DNA from: Cryomorpha sp963836915
GTDB lineage: Bacteria; Bacteroidota; Bacteroidia; Flavobacteriales_D; Cryomorphaceae
Assembly (NCBI GenBank): GCA_963836915.1
Contig: CAWILH010000002.1
Coordinates: forward strand, 3,844,001-3,908,000
Direction: 5' to 3'
DNA: 64,000 bases
In this document: positions 17,801 through 26,200 of the stretch, piece by piece
How the letters are laid out: each line of letters opens with the position of its first letter
Position numbering within the stretch: position 1 is the first letter of the stretch
Translations under genes and position numbers: made by a program
The notes under the pieces: model-generated
The model's input: the letters and a program-made list of their open reading frames with translations, nothing else
Told to the model about the DNA's origin: nothing
The model's database searches: none

Positions 17801-19433
17801 TTCCATCGAAAGATGTACCGTCTACAGTCATGGTTCCAGTATTGTTCCAGAAAGCACCACCTTCAGAACCAGCGGTATTGTCATTGGCAGTTCCGCCTGA
17901 GATGTTTGAATCGCCGGGGCCACCTACGTGCACCGCGCCACCATTGCCAGGGCTGTTTGCGACGCTGTTCTCAGAAAAGTCATTGTCGGTAAGCGTCAAA
18001 ACTCCGCCTTCGGCAGAAGCATCTTCGATTGCACCGCCTGCACGCTGGGCGCTATTTCCCGAAAAGGAAGAAGCAGAAACGGTGAGTGAACCGCCGTTAT
18101 TTAATACTGCCCCACCAGAACCAGCGGCTCCATCGGCCAAATTGTTGTCGGCAGTAATATTCATCACCACCATGGTACCGCCATTGTTGAAAAGTGCTCC
18201 ACCGCCATTGTCGGCGGCATCGCCGCTTCCGATGTTTCCATCGAAAGATGTACCGTCTACAGTCATGGTTCCAGTATTGTTCCAGAAAGCACCACCTTCA
18301 GAACCAGCGGTATTGTCATTGGCAGTTCCGCCTGAGATGTTTGAATCGCCGGGGCCACCTACGTGCACCGCGCCACCATTGCCAGGGCTGTTTGCGACGC
18401 TGTTCTCAGAAAAGTCATTGTCGGTAAGCGTCAAAACTCCGCCTTCGGCAGAAGCATCTTCGATTGCACCGCCTGCACGCTGGGCGCTATTTCCCGAAAA
18501 GGAAGAAGCAGAAACGGTGAGTGAACCGCCGTTATTTAATACTGCCCCACCAGAACCAGCGGCTCCATCGGCCAAATTGTTGTCGGCAGTAATATTCATC
18601 ACCACCATGGTGCCGCCATTGTTGAAAAGTGCTCCACCGCCATTGTCGGCGGCATCGCCGCTTCCGATGTTTCCATCGAAAGATGTACCGTCTACAGTCA
18701 TGGTACCAGCGTTATTCCAAAATGCACCACCTTCGGCGGCAGCGATGTTTTGATTTGCACTACCATTCGTGATTTGTATTTCTCCTGCTGTGGTGATGTG
18801 GATTGCGCCACCATTTCCCGGGGCAGCAGTAGCCGGTGCGACACCGGCATTATTTGCTGTGAAGTTTATATTGGTCAAGACAATATTCAGTCCAGCCCCA
18901 GAATTGTCTTCAATGGCTCCACCAGCACGGTTGGCCTGATTTGACGAAAAAGATGAATTGGAAGCAGTAAGAGTGGCTCCTGCATCTACAAATATTCCAC
19001 CACCTGAGCCTGTTGCCCCATTGGCGACGGAGTTTGAAATATTGCACCCGTTAATAGAAAGATCGGCACCAACAATAAAAATGGCTCCGCCGTCGTCAGC
19101 AAGGCCATTCATTAAGTCCAGATTATTAAGCGTCACCGGGCCGGCGTTAATAGTAAAGATGCGTCCTGCCTGATTGGCGTCCAATGTAACATCTGCGCCT
19201 TCGGTAGCAGATATGGTAAGCTCTTTGTCAAGCACGAGTTCACCCGTTAGGGTAATCAGGGCAATGCCGTCCGCGAAGGTTATTTCTCCTCCTGCGGGGG
19301 TATCAAGGATTTCTTGTCGGAGTGTACCGTCAGAGCCATCATCGGCCGAGCTTGTGACAAGCTGCGCCATGACATTATCTGAAAAGCACCCTAGGACTGC
19401 TAATGTCAGTAGATGGGTTAAAATTTTTTTCAT
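14808..19433 (-). CDS. Right-handed beta-helix surface protein with T9SS type A sorting domain
   Basis: A 1541-residue exported protein. Signal peptide about 1-24 (ends NVMAQ). Residues about 30-860 are a parallel beta-helix of the polymorphic outer membrane protein / choice-of-anchor Q type, with repeated 'GGAI', 'GGG(L/A)' and 'NNGGT' turns and the closing GIDAGDP...RDIGAFE pattern. From about 871 comes a seven-strand propeller-like module (NYVYYLVDH onward), then two copies of a 'FVSLG(F/Y)GGS(I/L)TLGF' domain. The type A sorting domain is at 1458-1541 (SSYPNPTNG, VYDMNGR, LPNGVYIYRL, KFMIAK). The whole C-terminal part is a diverged relative of the end of the three large genes at 31-60 kb. 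Within the helix a 145-residue block is repeated almost exactly. Function is probably adhesion or polysaccharide binding. Confidence 0.85.
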   Translation of the reverse strand: MKKILTHLLTLAVLGCFSDNVMAQLVTSSADDGSDGTLRQEILDTPAGGEITFADGIALITLTGELVLDKELTISATEGADVTLDANQAGRIFTINAGPVTLNNLDLMNGLADDGGAIFIVGADLSINGCNISNSVANGATGSGGGIFVDAGATLTASNSSFSSNQANRAGGAIEDNSGAGLNIVLTNINFTANNAGVAPATAAPGNGGAIHITTAGEIQITNGSANQNIAAAEGGAFWNNAGTMTVDGTSFDGNIGSGDAADNGGGALFNNGGTMVVMNITADNNLADGAAGSGGAVLNNGGSLTVSASSFSGNSAQRAGGAIEDASAEGGVLTLTDNDFSENSVANSPGNGGAVHVGGPGDSNISGGTANDNTAGSEGGAFWNNTGTMTVDGTSFDGNIGSGDAADNGGGALFNNGGTMVVMNITADNNLADGAAGSGGAVLNNGGSLTVSASSFSGNSAQRAGGAIEDASAEGGVLTLTDNDFSENSVANSPGNGGAVHVGGPGDSNISGGTANDNTAGSEGGAFWNNTGTMTVDGTSFDGNIGSGDAADNGGGALFNNGGTMVVMNINADNNLADGAAGSGGALLSTAGSVTVSSSSFDGNAANRAGGAIEIVDGDFDFTDSQLTNNDVNGTAGTAAPGNGGAFHVTGMAGMISFTNATISGNAAANEGGGLWNQSGTLMNVTTSTISGNNAGNGGGVYNNSGLLDVMASTISGNSSSGLGGGLTNAPEGIVGINASTIAMNTASIDGGGVFSGSDTELKNTILAFNSAASGQDVSGSFTSNGYNLISEDDQNAFPETVTDLEGLDPDLGPLQNNGGDTETHALMDGSAGIDAGDPADMFEDQRGFALVGTRDIGAFENGNGLNPGNACENYVYYLVDHISPEDISDLYQVNVVDGNAEMTYVATCPDEVHIAYNEVDGLVYAIRKDDGAIKSLNPMDESPEYGDALQVDASFTQITQAVFSQDGKLLLGSSDTDIIYSVDVMNGNAVSVFDSYSPIEGGDLSFALDGSALFMATREGGGGLYSIIPDGIASDLFLASAPSVVTGLATMSSGNLLISANGNNALLVKAPNGSDLTSLPLFLDGEPFTLNDGDLTSGCADNNQPVVTTGCTGGSVLDYSPGLQKNGQPITDPERNDPSKALGDPQINNTLNFVSLGFGGSITLGFDGGAALNGPGDDILVVETTYGEIAGPESDFETYPESAEVFVSQDDINFFSVGVIFTDQAASFDIDAAGQGFVWISSVKIVDTTPSSSISGDAFDLDGISALNGCGPVQLFNEGGDCNATEVVEYLEGTALGGGMIAMNRTDADEALGQPERTDDLVFVSLGYGGSLTLGFGGSVLNNDGDDLEIVETTFYNNTCDSYAEFADVLVSMDGDEYFFVKTVCRDDAFVDISDAQGTPLLPFINFVRIVNNDGLSDTPDGFDVDGVVAIDNCEDGEIETPQLAEQALANEQLSELSSYPNPTNGISNTVFITARTGRTTVAVYDMNGRSVATLFNQEAQAGKEYRLNFDGTDLPNGVYIYRLTNNFETINEKFMIAK
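17684..18705 (-). repeat. 435-bp tandem repeat inside the beta-helix gene, about 2.35 copies
   Basis: The segment starting near 17684 recurs near 18118 and again in part from 18553 to about 18705. The copies differ by only a few bases. The period of 435 bp is 145 codons, so copy-number change keeps the frame and adds or removes helix turns. Confidence 0.8.
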
Positions 19434-19914
19434 AATAAAAGGTTTAAAATTGGATTTAATTAGAATTGAGCTACGAACAAAAATCAGGTTTGGATTTTAG
19501 TTATCGTAACAAAAAATTGATTGGTCGAAAGCATAGATTTATTGGGCAATTTCGAGCTATATTTTGAAAATCGTTGGTCAAATAGTGGTTTTATCCAAGA
19601 AGAGCCTTTTTTGGATAGGAAAGTCAGTTTTGGGATAGGCTTAATTCTGAAAACACTGTACTTTCGATCTGCCTGCAGGGCTATGAGATGTCTGTGAATA
19701 ATCGCACGTGCCATTTGAAATGCCAATGATGAATGCACCGCCGCAAAATGGCGCAGGTGATTTTAAGGATGGATTTAATTTGAGATAAGCTTCAAAGGTT
19801 TGTTTCGATACGCGAATGAGATGTTTTAATTTCGAAGATAACTTCAGGCTGGAAAGCCCCGAAGCCTTTGGCCATCTGAACTTTGACAGGAAGCATACCT
19901 ATTATTTACCGTGA
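19434..19914. other. Intergenic region between divergent genes
   Basis: About 480 bases upstream of both the beta-helix gene (minus) and the histidine kinase gene (plus). It must contain both promoters. Only weak -7-like matches were seen, and no small gene is convincing. Confidence 0.5.
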
Positions 19915-22023
19915 ATGAATCAAAAGAAAGAGAATTTAGAACTTCGCCCGAAGTTGGAATTGAATGGTTTGGTTCACTTAATCAGGTACTTGCTGTTTAT
20001 TTTTATGCTCTGCACTGCAAATCTATTTTCGCAAATTACTGAAAAGCGAAAAACGATTGACAGTTTAAAAAGTGTAATAAGCAATGCAAAAAATGATACT
20101 ACAAAAGCTCTCACTTATTCAAACCTAGCTTTTGAATTTATTTATTTGAATACCGATTCCTTGAAATACTACAGCCAAAAAGGACTTCGGCTGAGTGAAA
20201 ATATTGGGTTTCAGCGAGGAAAAGCCCATAATCTCAACATGTATTCTCGCGTTGCTGAAAATGAAAACAATTTTTCTAAGGCGATTACCAGACAACAAGA
20301 GGCAATAAAAATCTTGGAAGGATTAAAAGATTCCGCCATGTTGGGAGCTGCCTATTATAATGTAGGTGCAATTTATCTCCGTGTCAGGGAATTGGACTCT
20401 GCCCGGTTCGCACTGAAAAGAGCAGAGAAAATTCATCGACTTTCTAAGGATCAGAGATTTTTACCAAATATATACTATGCTTTGGGAAATCTGAATAAAG
20501 CAGAAATGAAATTTGATATGGCCATAAGAAATTATGCTTTGGCCTTAGATATAGCACGTAAAGAGGGGAATCAAAATATGGTTGCCAATGCCTATGGTGG
20601 TATGGCTCAAATTTATTTTAGCACAGATGAGAAACAAAAAGCCATCGAAAGTTATGACAAGGCGATTGAAATTTTCAGGGTATTAGAAAATTACCAGAAT
20701 CTCGCTGTATTATTGAGCAATTTGGGGGGGGTGTATTACGATATGAAACGGTATGAAGATTCTGAACTGGTTCTGGAAGAAGCATTGGTTTTAAAAAGAA
20801 AAATCGGACAGAATAGATCCACTGTTTTTACGCTTGGTGCACTTGGAAATCTTTTTACCGAAACAAAACAATTTCAGAAAGCCAGGAAATATTATACCGA
20901 TGCTCTGAGTTTGATTTCTGAAGACGATCATCAAGCGAAGTTTAGAATCCTGTATAATATAGGTAAGTCAGAATATGAAGACAATCGCTTTGACAAATCA
21001 AATTTTTATTTTGATCAAGCTTATGCCATCCAAGGGAAGACTGATATTTTACAAAGCGAAGTACTTGAATTACTTCAAACCAAATCGAAGGTCGAAGCAA
21101 AACTGGGGTTTTATAAAAAAGCGTTGGAATTAAAAGAGCGCGCGGAATTATTGCAGGATAGCCTTCTGAAAATTCAGAATACAACCGAACTCAACGAGCT
21201 CAAAACGCTATTTGAAGTTTCCGAAAAAGAAAGGCAAATAGCCGAGTTGGATGCAGCCAATCAAAAACAGCAATTGGAGGTCGCCAAAAGCAGGGACGAA
21301 CGCACTCTATTAATACTGGCTATAATCGGCTTTTCCCTTCTTGCGTTCTCTTGGCATAGTCGTTATAGAACGAAGCAACAGTTATCATCTAAATTACAGC
21401 TTGCCTTGAATGAAAAAGAAATACTGCTCAAGGAGATCCACCATCGGGTCAAGAATAACCTACAATTGGTCTTGAGCCTTTTAAACATTCAGGCGAGGGA
21501 ACTGAAAAATGAGCAAGTGGATGCATTTCTCGAAAAGGGAGAAGCCCGCATAGTATCTATGGCATTGATTCATAAGACTTTGTATTCGAACGAAGATTTG
21601 AGCAGAGTGGATATCAAAGCGTATTCGGAGAATTTATTGCATTCTATTTTCCATTCCTTTGGCTTGGATGACTCAAAATATACATTTACAGTGAATGCGG
21701 ACAATATCAATTTTGATATCCAAACTGCGGTCCCTTTGGGGCTTATATTAAATGAACTTTCCTGCAATGCTCTTAAGCACGCTTTCGTAAGTCGGGAAGA
21801 AGGTCACTTGCTGATAGATATAAAACATAAAAGCGCAGAATACTTTAGACTTACAGTCGCCGATGATGGGATTGGGATTATGGACAAGGAAGCATCAAAA
21901 GGGTCGATCGGCTTGGAATTAGTATCTACACTTACAGAGCAGTTGCGCGGGACTATGGATGTTTTGGTCGGAAACGGAACCACATTTATCATTGACTTTA
22001 AAGAAATCTCAAAAGTGGCCTGA
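19915..22023 (+). CDS. TPR-domain sensor histidine kinase (HisKA_2 type)
   Basis: A 702-residue membrane sensor kinase. A hydrophobic N-terminal segment at about 18-37 acts as signal/anchor. Residues about 60-420 hold TPR-like helical repeats (e.g. AYYNVGAIYLRVRELDSA, LGNLFTETKQFQKA). A coiled-coil stretch runs to 470 and a transmembrane helix spans 474-491. The dimerisation/phosphoacceptor motif KEIHHRVKNNLQ is at 506-517, with H509/H510 as candidates. The HATPase has NELSCNALKH (N box), ADDGIGI (G1) and GSIGLELV (G2). The TPR part is probably periplasmic with the kinase cytoplasmic. The stop overlaps the start of the response regulator by one base (TGATG), so the two are a cognate pair. Signal unknown. 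Confidence 0.87.
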   Translation: MNQKKENLELRPKLELNGLVHLIRYLLFIFMLCTANLFSQITEKRKTIDSLKSVISNAKNDTTKALTYSNLAFEFIYLNTDSLKYYSQKGLRLSENIGFQRGKAHNLNMYSRVAENENNFSKAITRQQEAIKILEGLKDSAMLGAAYYNVGAIYLRVRELDSARFALKRAEKIHRLSKDQRFLPNIYYALGNLNKAEMKFDMAIRNYALALDIARKEGNQNMVANAYGGMAQIYFSTDEKQKAIESYDKAIEIFRVLENYQNLAVLLSNLGGVYYDMKRYEDSELVLEEALVLKRKIGQNRSTVFTLGALGNLFTETKQFQKARKYYTDALSLISEDDHQAKFRILYNIGKSEYEDNRFDKSNFYFDQAYAIQGKTDILQSEVLELLQTKSKVEAKLGFYKKALELKERAELLQDSLLKIQNTTELNELKTLFEVSEKERQIAELDAANQKQQLEVAKSRDERTLLILAIIGFSLLAFSWHSRYRTKQQLSSKLQLALNEKEILLKEIHHRVKNNLQLVLSLLNIQARELKNEQVDAFLEKGEARIVSMALIHKTLYSNEDLSRVDIKAYSENLLHSIFHSFGLDDSKYTFTVNADNINFDIQTAVPLGLILNELSCNALKHAFVSREEGHLLIDIKHKSAEYFRLTVADDGIGIMDKEASKGSIGLELVSTLTEQLRGTMDVLVGNGTTFIIDFKEISKVA

Positions 22024-22772
22024 TGGTATACAAAGTTTTGATAGTGGAAGATGAGCTGGTCATAGCCAAAGATATTAGGGATGTTCTCACGGCCAATGGA
22101 TACGAGATTACCAATATTTGCAGCAATGTAGCCGACGCAAAATTGTCTCTGGAAGAAAACCTACCTGACCTTGTGCTCATCGACATCAATCTTCAAGGAG
22201 CCTTGGCAGGTACCGAAATCGGCAGGGCGCTTTTAGAAAAAGACCGAATACCGTTTTTATATATCAGCTCTTACATAGATAAAAAGACCATCGACGATGT
22301 GAAGGCCACCCGACCAATGGGTTATCTGGTAAAACCTTTTAAAAAAGCCGAGCTCATCATTTCAATCGAATTGGCCCTGAACAACCATCGATTGAAAAAA
22401 ATCGACCCGAAAAGAAACGAAGAGATAATTACAAGCGAAGCTCCGTTCAGAATTCGGGAAACCATCAGCTACATCAATGATCATATTGAAGATAAACTTG
22501 AAGTTACTCACCTTGCCAGTATCGCTGGTATTGATGTTGCGCATTATTCACGATTATTTAAAAGGTACGTGGGTATTTCACCTTATCAATACATACTTCA
22601 TCGAAAGATAGAACGAGCCGAAGCACTCTTGACCGTTTCAAATTATAAAATAAGTGATATCGCTTATGAACTTGGCTTTCAGAGTCACGCCAATTTTACC
22701 GCTGCCTTTCACAAAATCAATGGAAATACCCCGGAAGCTTTCAGAATTTCTCAACGTATTAAAAATCTGTAA
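22023..22772 (+). CDS. Response regulator with AraC-type DNA-binding domain
   Basis: A 249-residue cytoplasmic transcription regulator. Receiver domain at 1-120 with acidic pocket E9-D10-E11, phosphoacceptor D54 (VLIDIN), and conserved K104 (YLVKPF). A linker follows, then a two-HTH AraC domain at about 145-249 (LEVTHLASIAGIDVAHYSRLFKRYVG, then KISDIAYELGFQSHANFTAAFHK, ending GNTPEAFR). It overlaps the kinase stop by one base and is probably phosphorylated by it. LytTR or no output domain is more usual with HisKA_2 kinases; an AraC output is less common. Possible targets are the six plus-strand genes that follow, but no operator was identified. Confidence 0.87.
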   Translation: MVYKVLIVEDELVIAKDIRDVLTANGYEITNICSNVADAKLSLEENLPDLVLIDINLQGALAGTEIGRALLEKDRIPFLYISSYIDKKTIDDVKATRPMGYLVKPFKKAELIISIELALNNHRLKKIDPKRNEEIITSEAPFRIRETISYINDHIEDKLEVTHLASIAGIDVAHYSRLFKRYVGISPYQYILHRKIERAEALLTVSNYKISDIAYELGFQSHANFTAAFHKINGNTPEAFRISQRIKNL

Positions 22773-22869
22773 GTTAATATCAAAAATCAATTATAAAAGT
22801 CATTTTTTCGATAGGCCTGGATACCCACTTAAATTAATTTCGTTGGAGATAATTTAAAAATCCAATAAA

Positions 22870-24396
22870 ATGAAAAATCGATTGATCTTAAGTTCGATCC
22901 TACTGGCGCTCCTTTGCGGGCAAGCTGCCCTAGCCCAGCACAACGCGGGCAACAATGGCAAGGTGTTGATGTTGGTTTCCAATACTTCGGTCAGTGGCCA
23001 AACTGGTTGGCCCATTGGTGTATGGATGTCAGAATTGACCCATCCATATTGGGAATTTTCAGATGCTGGATACGCTGTGGACATCGTAAGTCCTGATGGT
23101 GGCGAAATTAAGTTTGACAGCTTTAGCGACCCCGAAGATGCCAGTGGCTATAGCGCATTCGACTATATCTCCTTGGGATTTAAAATGGATTCCACGAAAA
23201 TGGCTTTGGTCAAAAACACGAAGAAACTATCTGATGTAAATCCAGATCAGTATAAAGCAATTTTTGTTTGTGGCGGTCAAGGTCCCATGTACACCCTCTA
23301 TAACGACCCAAAAGTCCATCGCTTTTTTGCCGATTTCTATGAGACGGGAAAGCCAACTGCGGCCATTTGCCATGGAACCAGCATTCTTTTGAAAACGAAA
23401 CTTTCCAATGGCAAGTACTTAGTGGAAGGCAGAAACTGGACAGGCTTTGCAAGTGCCGAAGAGCAATATGCCGACAATTACGTCGGGCAACAAATTCAAC
23501 CCTTTCGCATCGAAGATGAAGCGGGAAAAATGAAGAATACCACTTTTTTGACCAGCAAACATATTTATGATTCTTTTGCGATCAAAGATGGAAACCTTAT
23601 CACTGGCCAACAGCAAAATAGCGGCGCCGAGGCAGCACAACTTACCATTGAAGCAATTGAACAAGATGCAGGTCGATATCCAACCTATGTACTTGTGCAT
23701 GGAGCATGGGCCGATGAAAGCGCTTGGGGTTTCGTGCGCAACGAGCTTGCAAAAAGTGCCAATGTGCAACTTGTAAACTTACCTGCGCATGGCGCGGATC
23801 CTACGGCTGCATCAACAGTTGCAATGAATGATTATGTTGAAATGGTCAAGAAGGAAATAGAATCGGCAAAGGGAAAAGTAATCTTGGTAGGGCATAGCAT
23901 GGCCGGAATGGTTATTTCTCAGGTAGCGGAGAAAATCCCAAATAAAATTTCAAAACTCGTATACGTTTCTGCTTATTTGCCTAAGTCGGGCGATGACTTG
24001 CTGAGCCTTTCAAAAATGGATACCGAAAGTATGATTGGTCAGGAAGGTGCGATGGTGTTCTCAAAAGATAATACATCCGCCAAGCTGAGCGAAAAAATCT
24101 TGACCAGGGCGGTATGCGATGATTGTCCGGATTATATGAAAGACATCTTGATCAAGTATCATAGGGCGGAACCGACAAAGCCTTTGGGCGAAAAAGTTAT
24201 ATTGACAGCGTCCAACTTCGGAAGTGTCCCCAAATATTATATCCATACTACCAACGACAAAGCCGTTGGTTACAAACTGCAACAGCGTATGGTCAAAGCG
24301 AACGGCAACATCAAAAAAACCTATGAGATTGCATCGAGCCACTTACCATTTGCTGTGCAGCCAACCGAGTTTTTGAGAATACTGCAATCCATATAA
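22870..24396 (+). CDS. Secreted DJ-1/PfpI domain fused to an alpha/beta-hydrolase
   Basis: A 508-residue two-domain protein with signal peptide 1-23 (ends ALAQ). Residues about 31-265 match the DJ-1/PfpI superfamily, class I glutamine amidotransferase-like: E55 in SELTHPY and nucleophile C167 in AAICHGTS. Residues about 272-508 are an alpha/beta-hydrolase of the plant methylesterase / EstC type: LVHGAW oxyanion-loop motif at 275-280, nucleophile elbow GHSMAG with S343, D473 and H491 (SSHLPF) as the rest of the triad. Both active sites look intact. Because of the signal peptide it should act in the periplasm or outside. The gene stop is 12 bases before the DUF481-like gene. The start MKNRLIL is the first that gives a signal peptide. 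Confidence 0.82.
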   Translation: MKNRLILSSILLALLCGQAALAQHNAGNNGKVLMLVSNTSVSGQTGWPIGVWMSELTHPYWEFSDAGYAVDIVSPDGGEIKFDSFSDPEDASGYSAFDYISLGFKMDSTKMALVKNTKKLSDVNPDQYKAIFVCGGQGPMYTLYNDPKVHRFFADFYETGKPTAAICHGTSILLKTKLSNGKYLVEGRNWTGFASAEEQYADNYVGQQIQPFRIEDEAGKMKNTTFLTSKHIYDSFAIKDGNLITGQQQNSGAEAAQLTIEAIEQDAGRYPTYVLVHGAWADESAWGFVRNELAKSANVQLVNLPAHGADPTAASTVAMNDYVEMVKKEIESAKGKVILVGHSMAGMVISQVAEKIPNKISKLVYVSAYLPKSGDDLLSLSKMDTESMIGQEGAMVFSKDNTSAKLSEKILTRAVCDDCPDYMKDILIKYHRAEPTKPLGEKVILTASNFGSVPKYYIHTTNDKAVGYKLQQRMVKANGNIKKTYEIASSHLPFAVQPTEFLRILQSI

Positions 24397-24408
24397 AGGA
24401 TTCTTTAG

Positions 24409-25179
24409 ATGAAACTGTTTATCGCCTTTTTATTTTTCTTAGGAAGTGGTTTCCACGGTTGGTCGCAAATCAATGAAGGAGATACAGTAAGTTTGAGCTT
24501 AAACAGCCGATTTTCTGGAAATTACCAAAATGGCAATGTCAGCTTGTTCATCCTGCGCAGTTCGGTAAACTTTACCTTCAGAGCGCTGGGTTCATGGGTG
24601 ATAAAATCGCAGAATTCGCAGCAATATCAGGAATTTTCTGGTTTTAAGGCCGACAACGATATTTTCAGTCAGAATTATATTTATTTTCATCCGGATCGTA
24701 AGATTTATCCGTTTGGCATTGCTTACATTTCCACCAATTTCAGACGTAGAATAATGCTCCGCAGTTTTTCTGGCGCGGGGATTACCTACAGGCCTGTTTC
24801 CACAGAAATGCATGTTCTGAAACTTGCCTTGAATGCGGTGTACGAGCGTTCCAGATTTGATACTGAAGCGTTCAATGAAGCCATTTACAACGATAGGGAA
24901 ATTATTGATTTATGGCGCGCTACCCTATATCTCGGGGGCTGGAGCTATTTGCTCCAAAAGAAGATTAGATTTTCTTATGATGCATACTATCAACCAGCAT
25001 TCAACGATAAGGAAAACTATAGGACGAAGCTGGATTTCAGGTTGGATTGCCCCGTGTACAAAGGGTTTTACTTCACTTCGGAGTATCAATACACGCACGA
25101 AAATGTAGTGCCTTTGGGAACCTTGGAAGACGATTCGATACTGACTTTCGGTTTTGGCTATAGCTTGAAAAGAAGTTGA
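24409..25179 (+). CDS. DUF481-like outer-membrane beta-barrel protein
   Basis: A 256-residue protein with signal peptide about 1-20 (ends HGWSQ). The mature part has amphipathic strands with many aromatic residues (NYIYFHPDRKIYPFG, ISTNFRRRIMLRSFSGAGITYR, RFSYDAYYQPAFND, YFTSEYQYTHEN) and ends in a barrel-like strand (TFGFGYSL). This fits the DUF481/YdiY-like outer-membrane family, function unknown. It starts 12 bases after the DJ-1/esterase gene and is likely cotranscribed with it. Confidence 0.68.
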   Translation: MKLFIAFLFFLGSGFHGWSQINEGDTVSLSLNSRFSGNYQNGNVSLFILRSSVNFTFRALGSWVIKSQNSQQYQEFSGFKADNDIFSQNYIYFHPDRKIYPFGIAYISTNFRRRIMLRSFSGAGITYRPVSTEMHVLKLALNAVYERSRFDTEAFNEAIYNDREIIDLWRATLYLGGWSYLLQKKIRFSYDAYYQPAFNDKENYRTKLDFRLDCPVYKGFYFTSEYQYTHENVVPLGTLEDDSILTFGFGYSLKRS

Positions 25180-25267
25180 AATTCTTTATTTATTGGCTAA
25201 ATTCACATTCCGTAGAGCGCAGTTTGGATCGCCTATCCGATCACTGATTTTCAATTAATAAACAGAA

Positions 25268-26146
25268 ATGAGAAAAATATTCATCACTGGGGCCACCGGA
25301 ACTATCGGATCGGCCTTGCTGCCCAATCTCTTAGCATCCGGTATGGAAGTGACGGCACTTGCCAGAAACCCTGAGAAAATAGCACCACATAAGAACCTGA
25401 ATGTGGTAAAAGGAGATTTGTCAAATCCCACCAGCTATGGCGAAAATCTAAATGATGTGGATGCTGCTTTTTTGCTCACATCGGGCACACCCGAAATGTT
25501 GAGACTGCAAACGGACTTCATAGCTACGTGCATTCAAAAAGAAGTGCCTTTTATTTTGAAGCAATCGGCTATGGGGGTGGGCAGCCAAAGCCATATTCAA
25601 ATGTTTGAATGGCATCGGCAAATAGAAGTGCAACTTAAAGCGAGCGGAATATCCTATACTATAATCCAGCCCAATACTTTTACGCAAAACTTATTGGCGC
25701 ATATAAACTCCATCCAGCAAGAAAATTTAATTTATGCGCCAACAGGAGAGGGGAAAGTGAGCTATATCGATGCCCGTGACATTGCGAAGGTAGCGACCAA
25801 GATTCTAGCTGATCCAGAGCCACACAAGAATAAAACCTATCGCTTGACCGGACGCGAAGCCCTATCCATGGGGCAGATCGCTGAAATAATTGGAAAGCTG
25901 ATTGAAAAAGACGTCAATTTTATTTCAGTTACACCGAAACAAGGCAAAGAATCATTATTGGGTTTTGGGATGGAAGAGTGGTTGGTAGATGATATTACAG
26001 CTATAGCTATGCTTGCTGCTGAAGGAAAGGCGGCTGAAATTACAGATGATTATAAACTTATTACTGCAGATAGCCCCAAAACAGTAACGGTATCCTTGGC
26101 AGATTTTAGATCTGCCTTTACTGAGCGTGCTGGGACGAGCTGGTGA
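25268..26146 (+). CDS. NmrA-like / atypical SDR NAD(P)-binding protein
   Basis: A 292-residue cytoplasmic protein. The N-terminal Rossmann motif GATGTIG (8-14) and ALARNPEK (a dinucleotide-binding basic patch) are typical of atypical SDRs such as NmrA and quinone oxidoreductase 2-like proteins. A classical YxxxK active site is not obvious, so it may be a reductase of a quinone-type substrate or a redox sensor. Segments KQSAMGVGSQS, IQPNTFTQN and SYIDARDIAKVA are family-typical. It belongs to a run of plus-strand oxidoreductase-type genes, separated from the previous one by 88 bases. Confidence 0.8.
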   Translation: MRKIFITGATGTIGSALLPNLLASGMEVTALARNPEKIAPHKNLNVVKGDLSNPTSYGENLNDVDAAFLLTSGTPEMLRLQTDFIATCIQKEVPFILKQSAMGVGSQSHIQMFEWHRQIEVQLKASGISYTIIQPNTFTQNLLAHINSIQQENLIYAPTGEGKVSYIDARDIAKVATKILADPEPHKNKTYRLTGREALSMGQIAEIIGKLIEKDVNFISVTPKQGKESLLGFGMEEWLVDDITAIAMLAAEGKAAEITDDYKLITADSPKTVTVSLADFRSAFTERAGTSW

Positions 26147-26200
26147 AATCGATCATACTGATGGTCTAGAACGTGTGAATTCTGAGAATCGAAAAGCTGA

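Noticed and set aside
17545..18753. A 402-residue plus-strand frame with repeats
   Set aside because: It is the antisense shadow of the repetitive beta-helix gene; the proline/alanine-rich sequence arises from the GGA/NNG repeats of the real gene.
19484..19738. An 84-residue minus-strand frame upstream of the beta-helix gene
   Set aside because: No domain, signal or start context; it fits a chance frame in the intergenic region.
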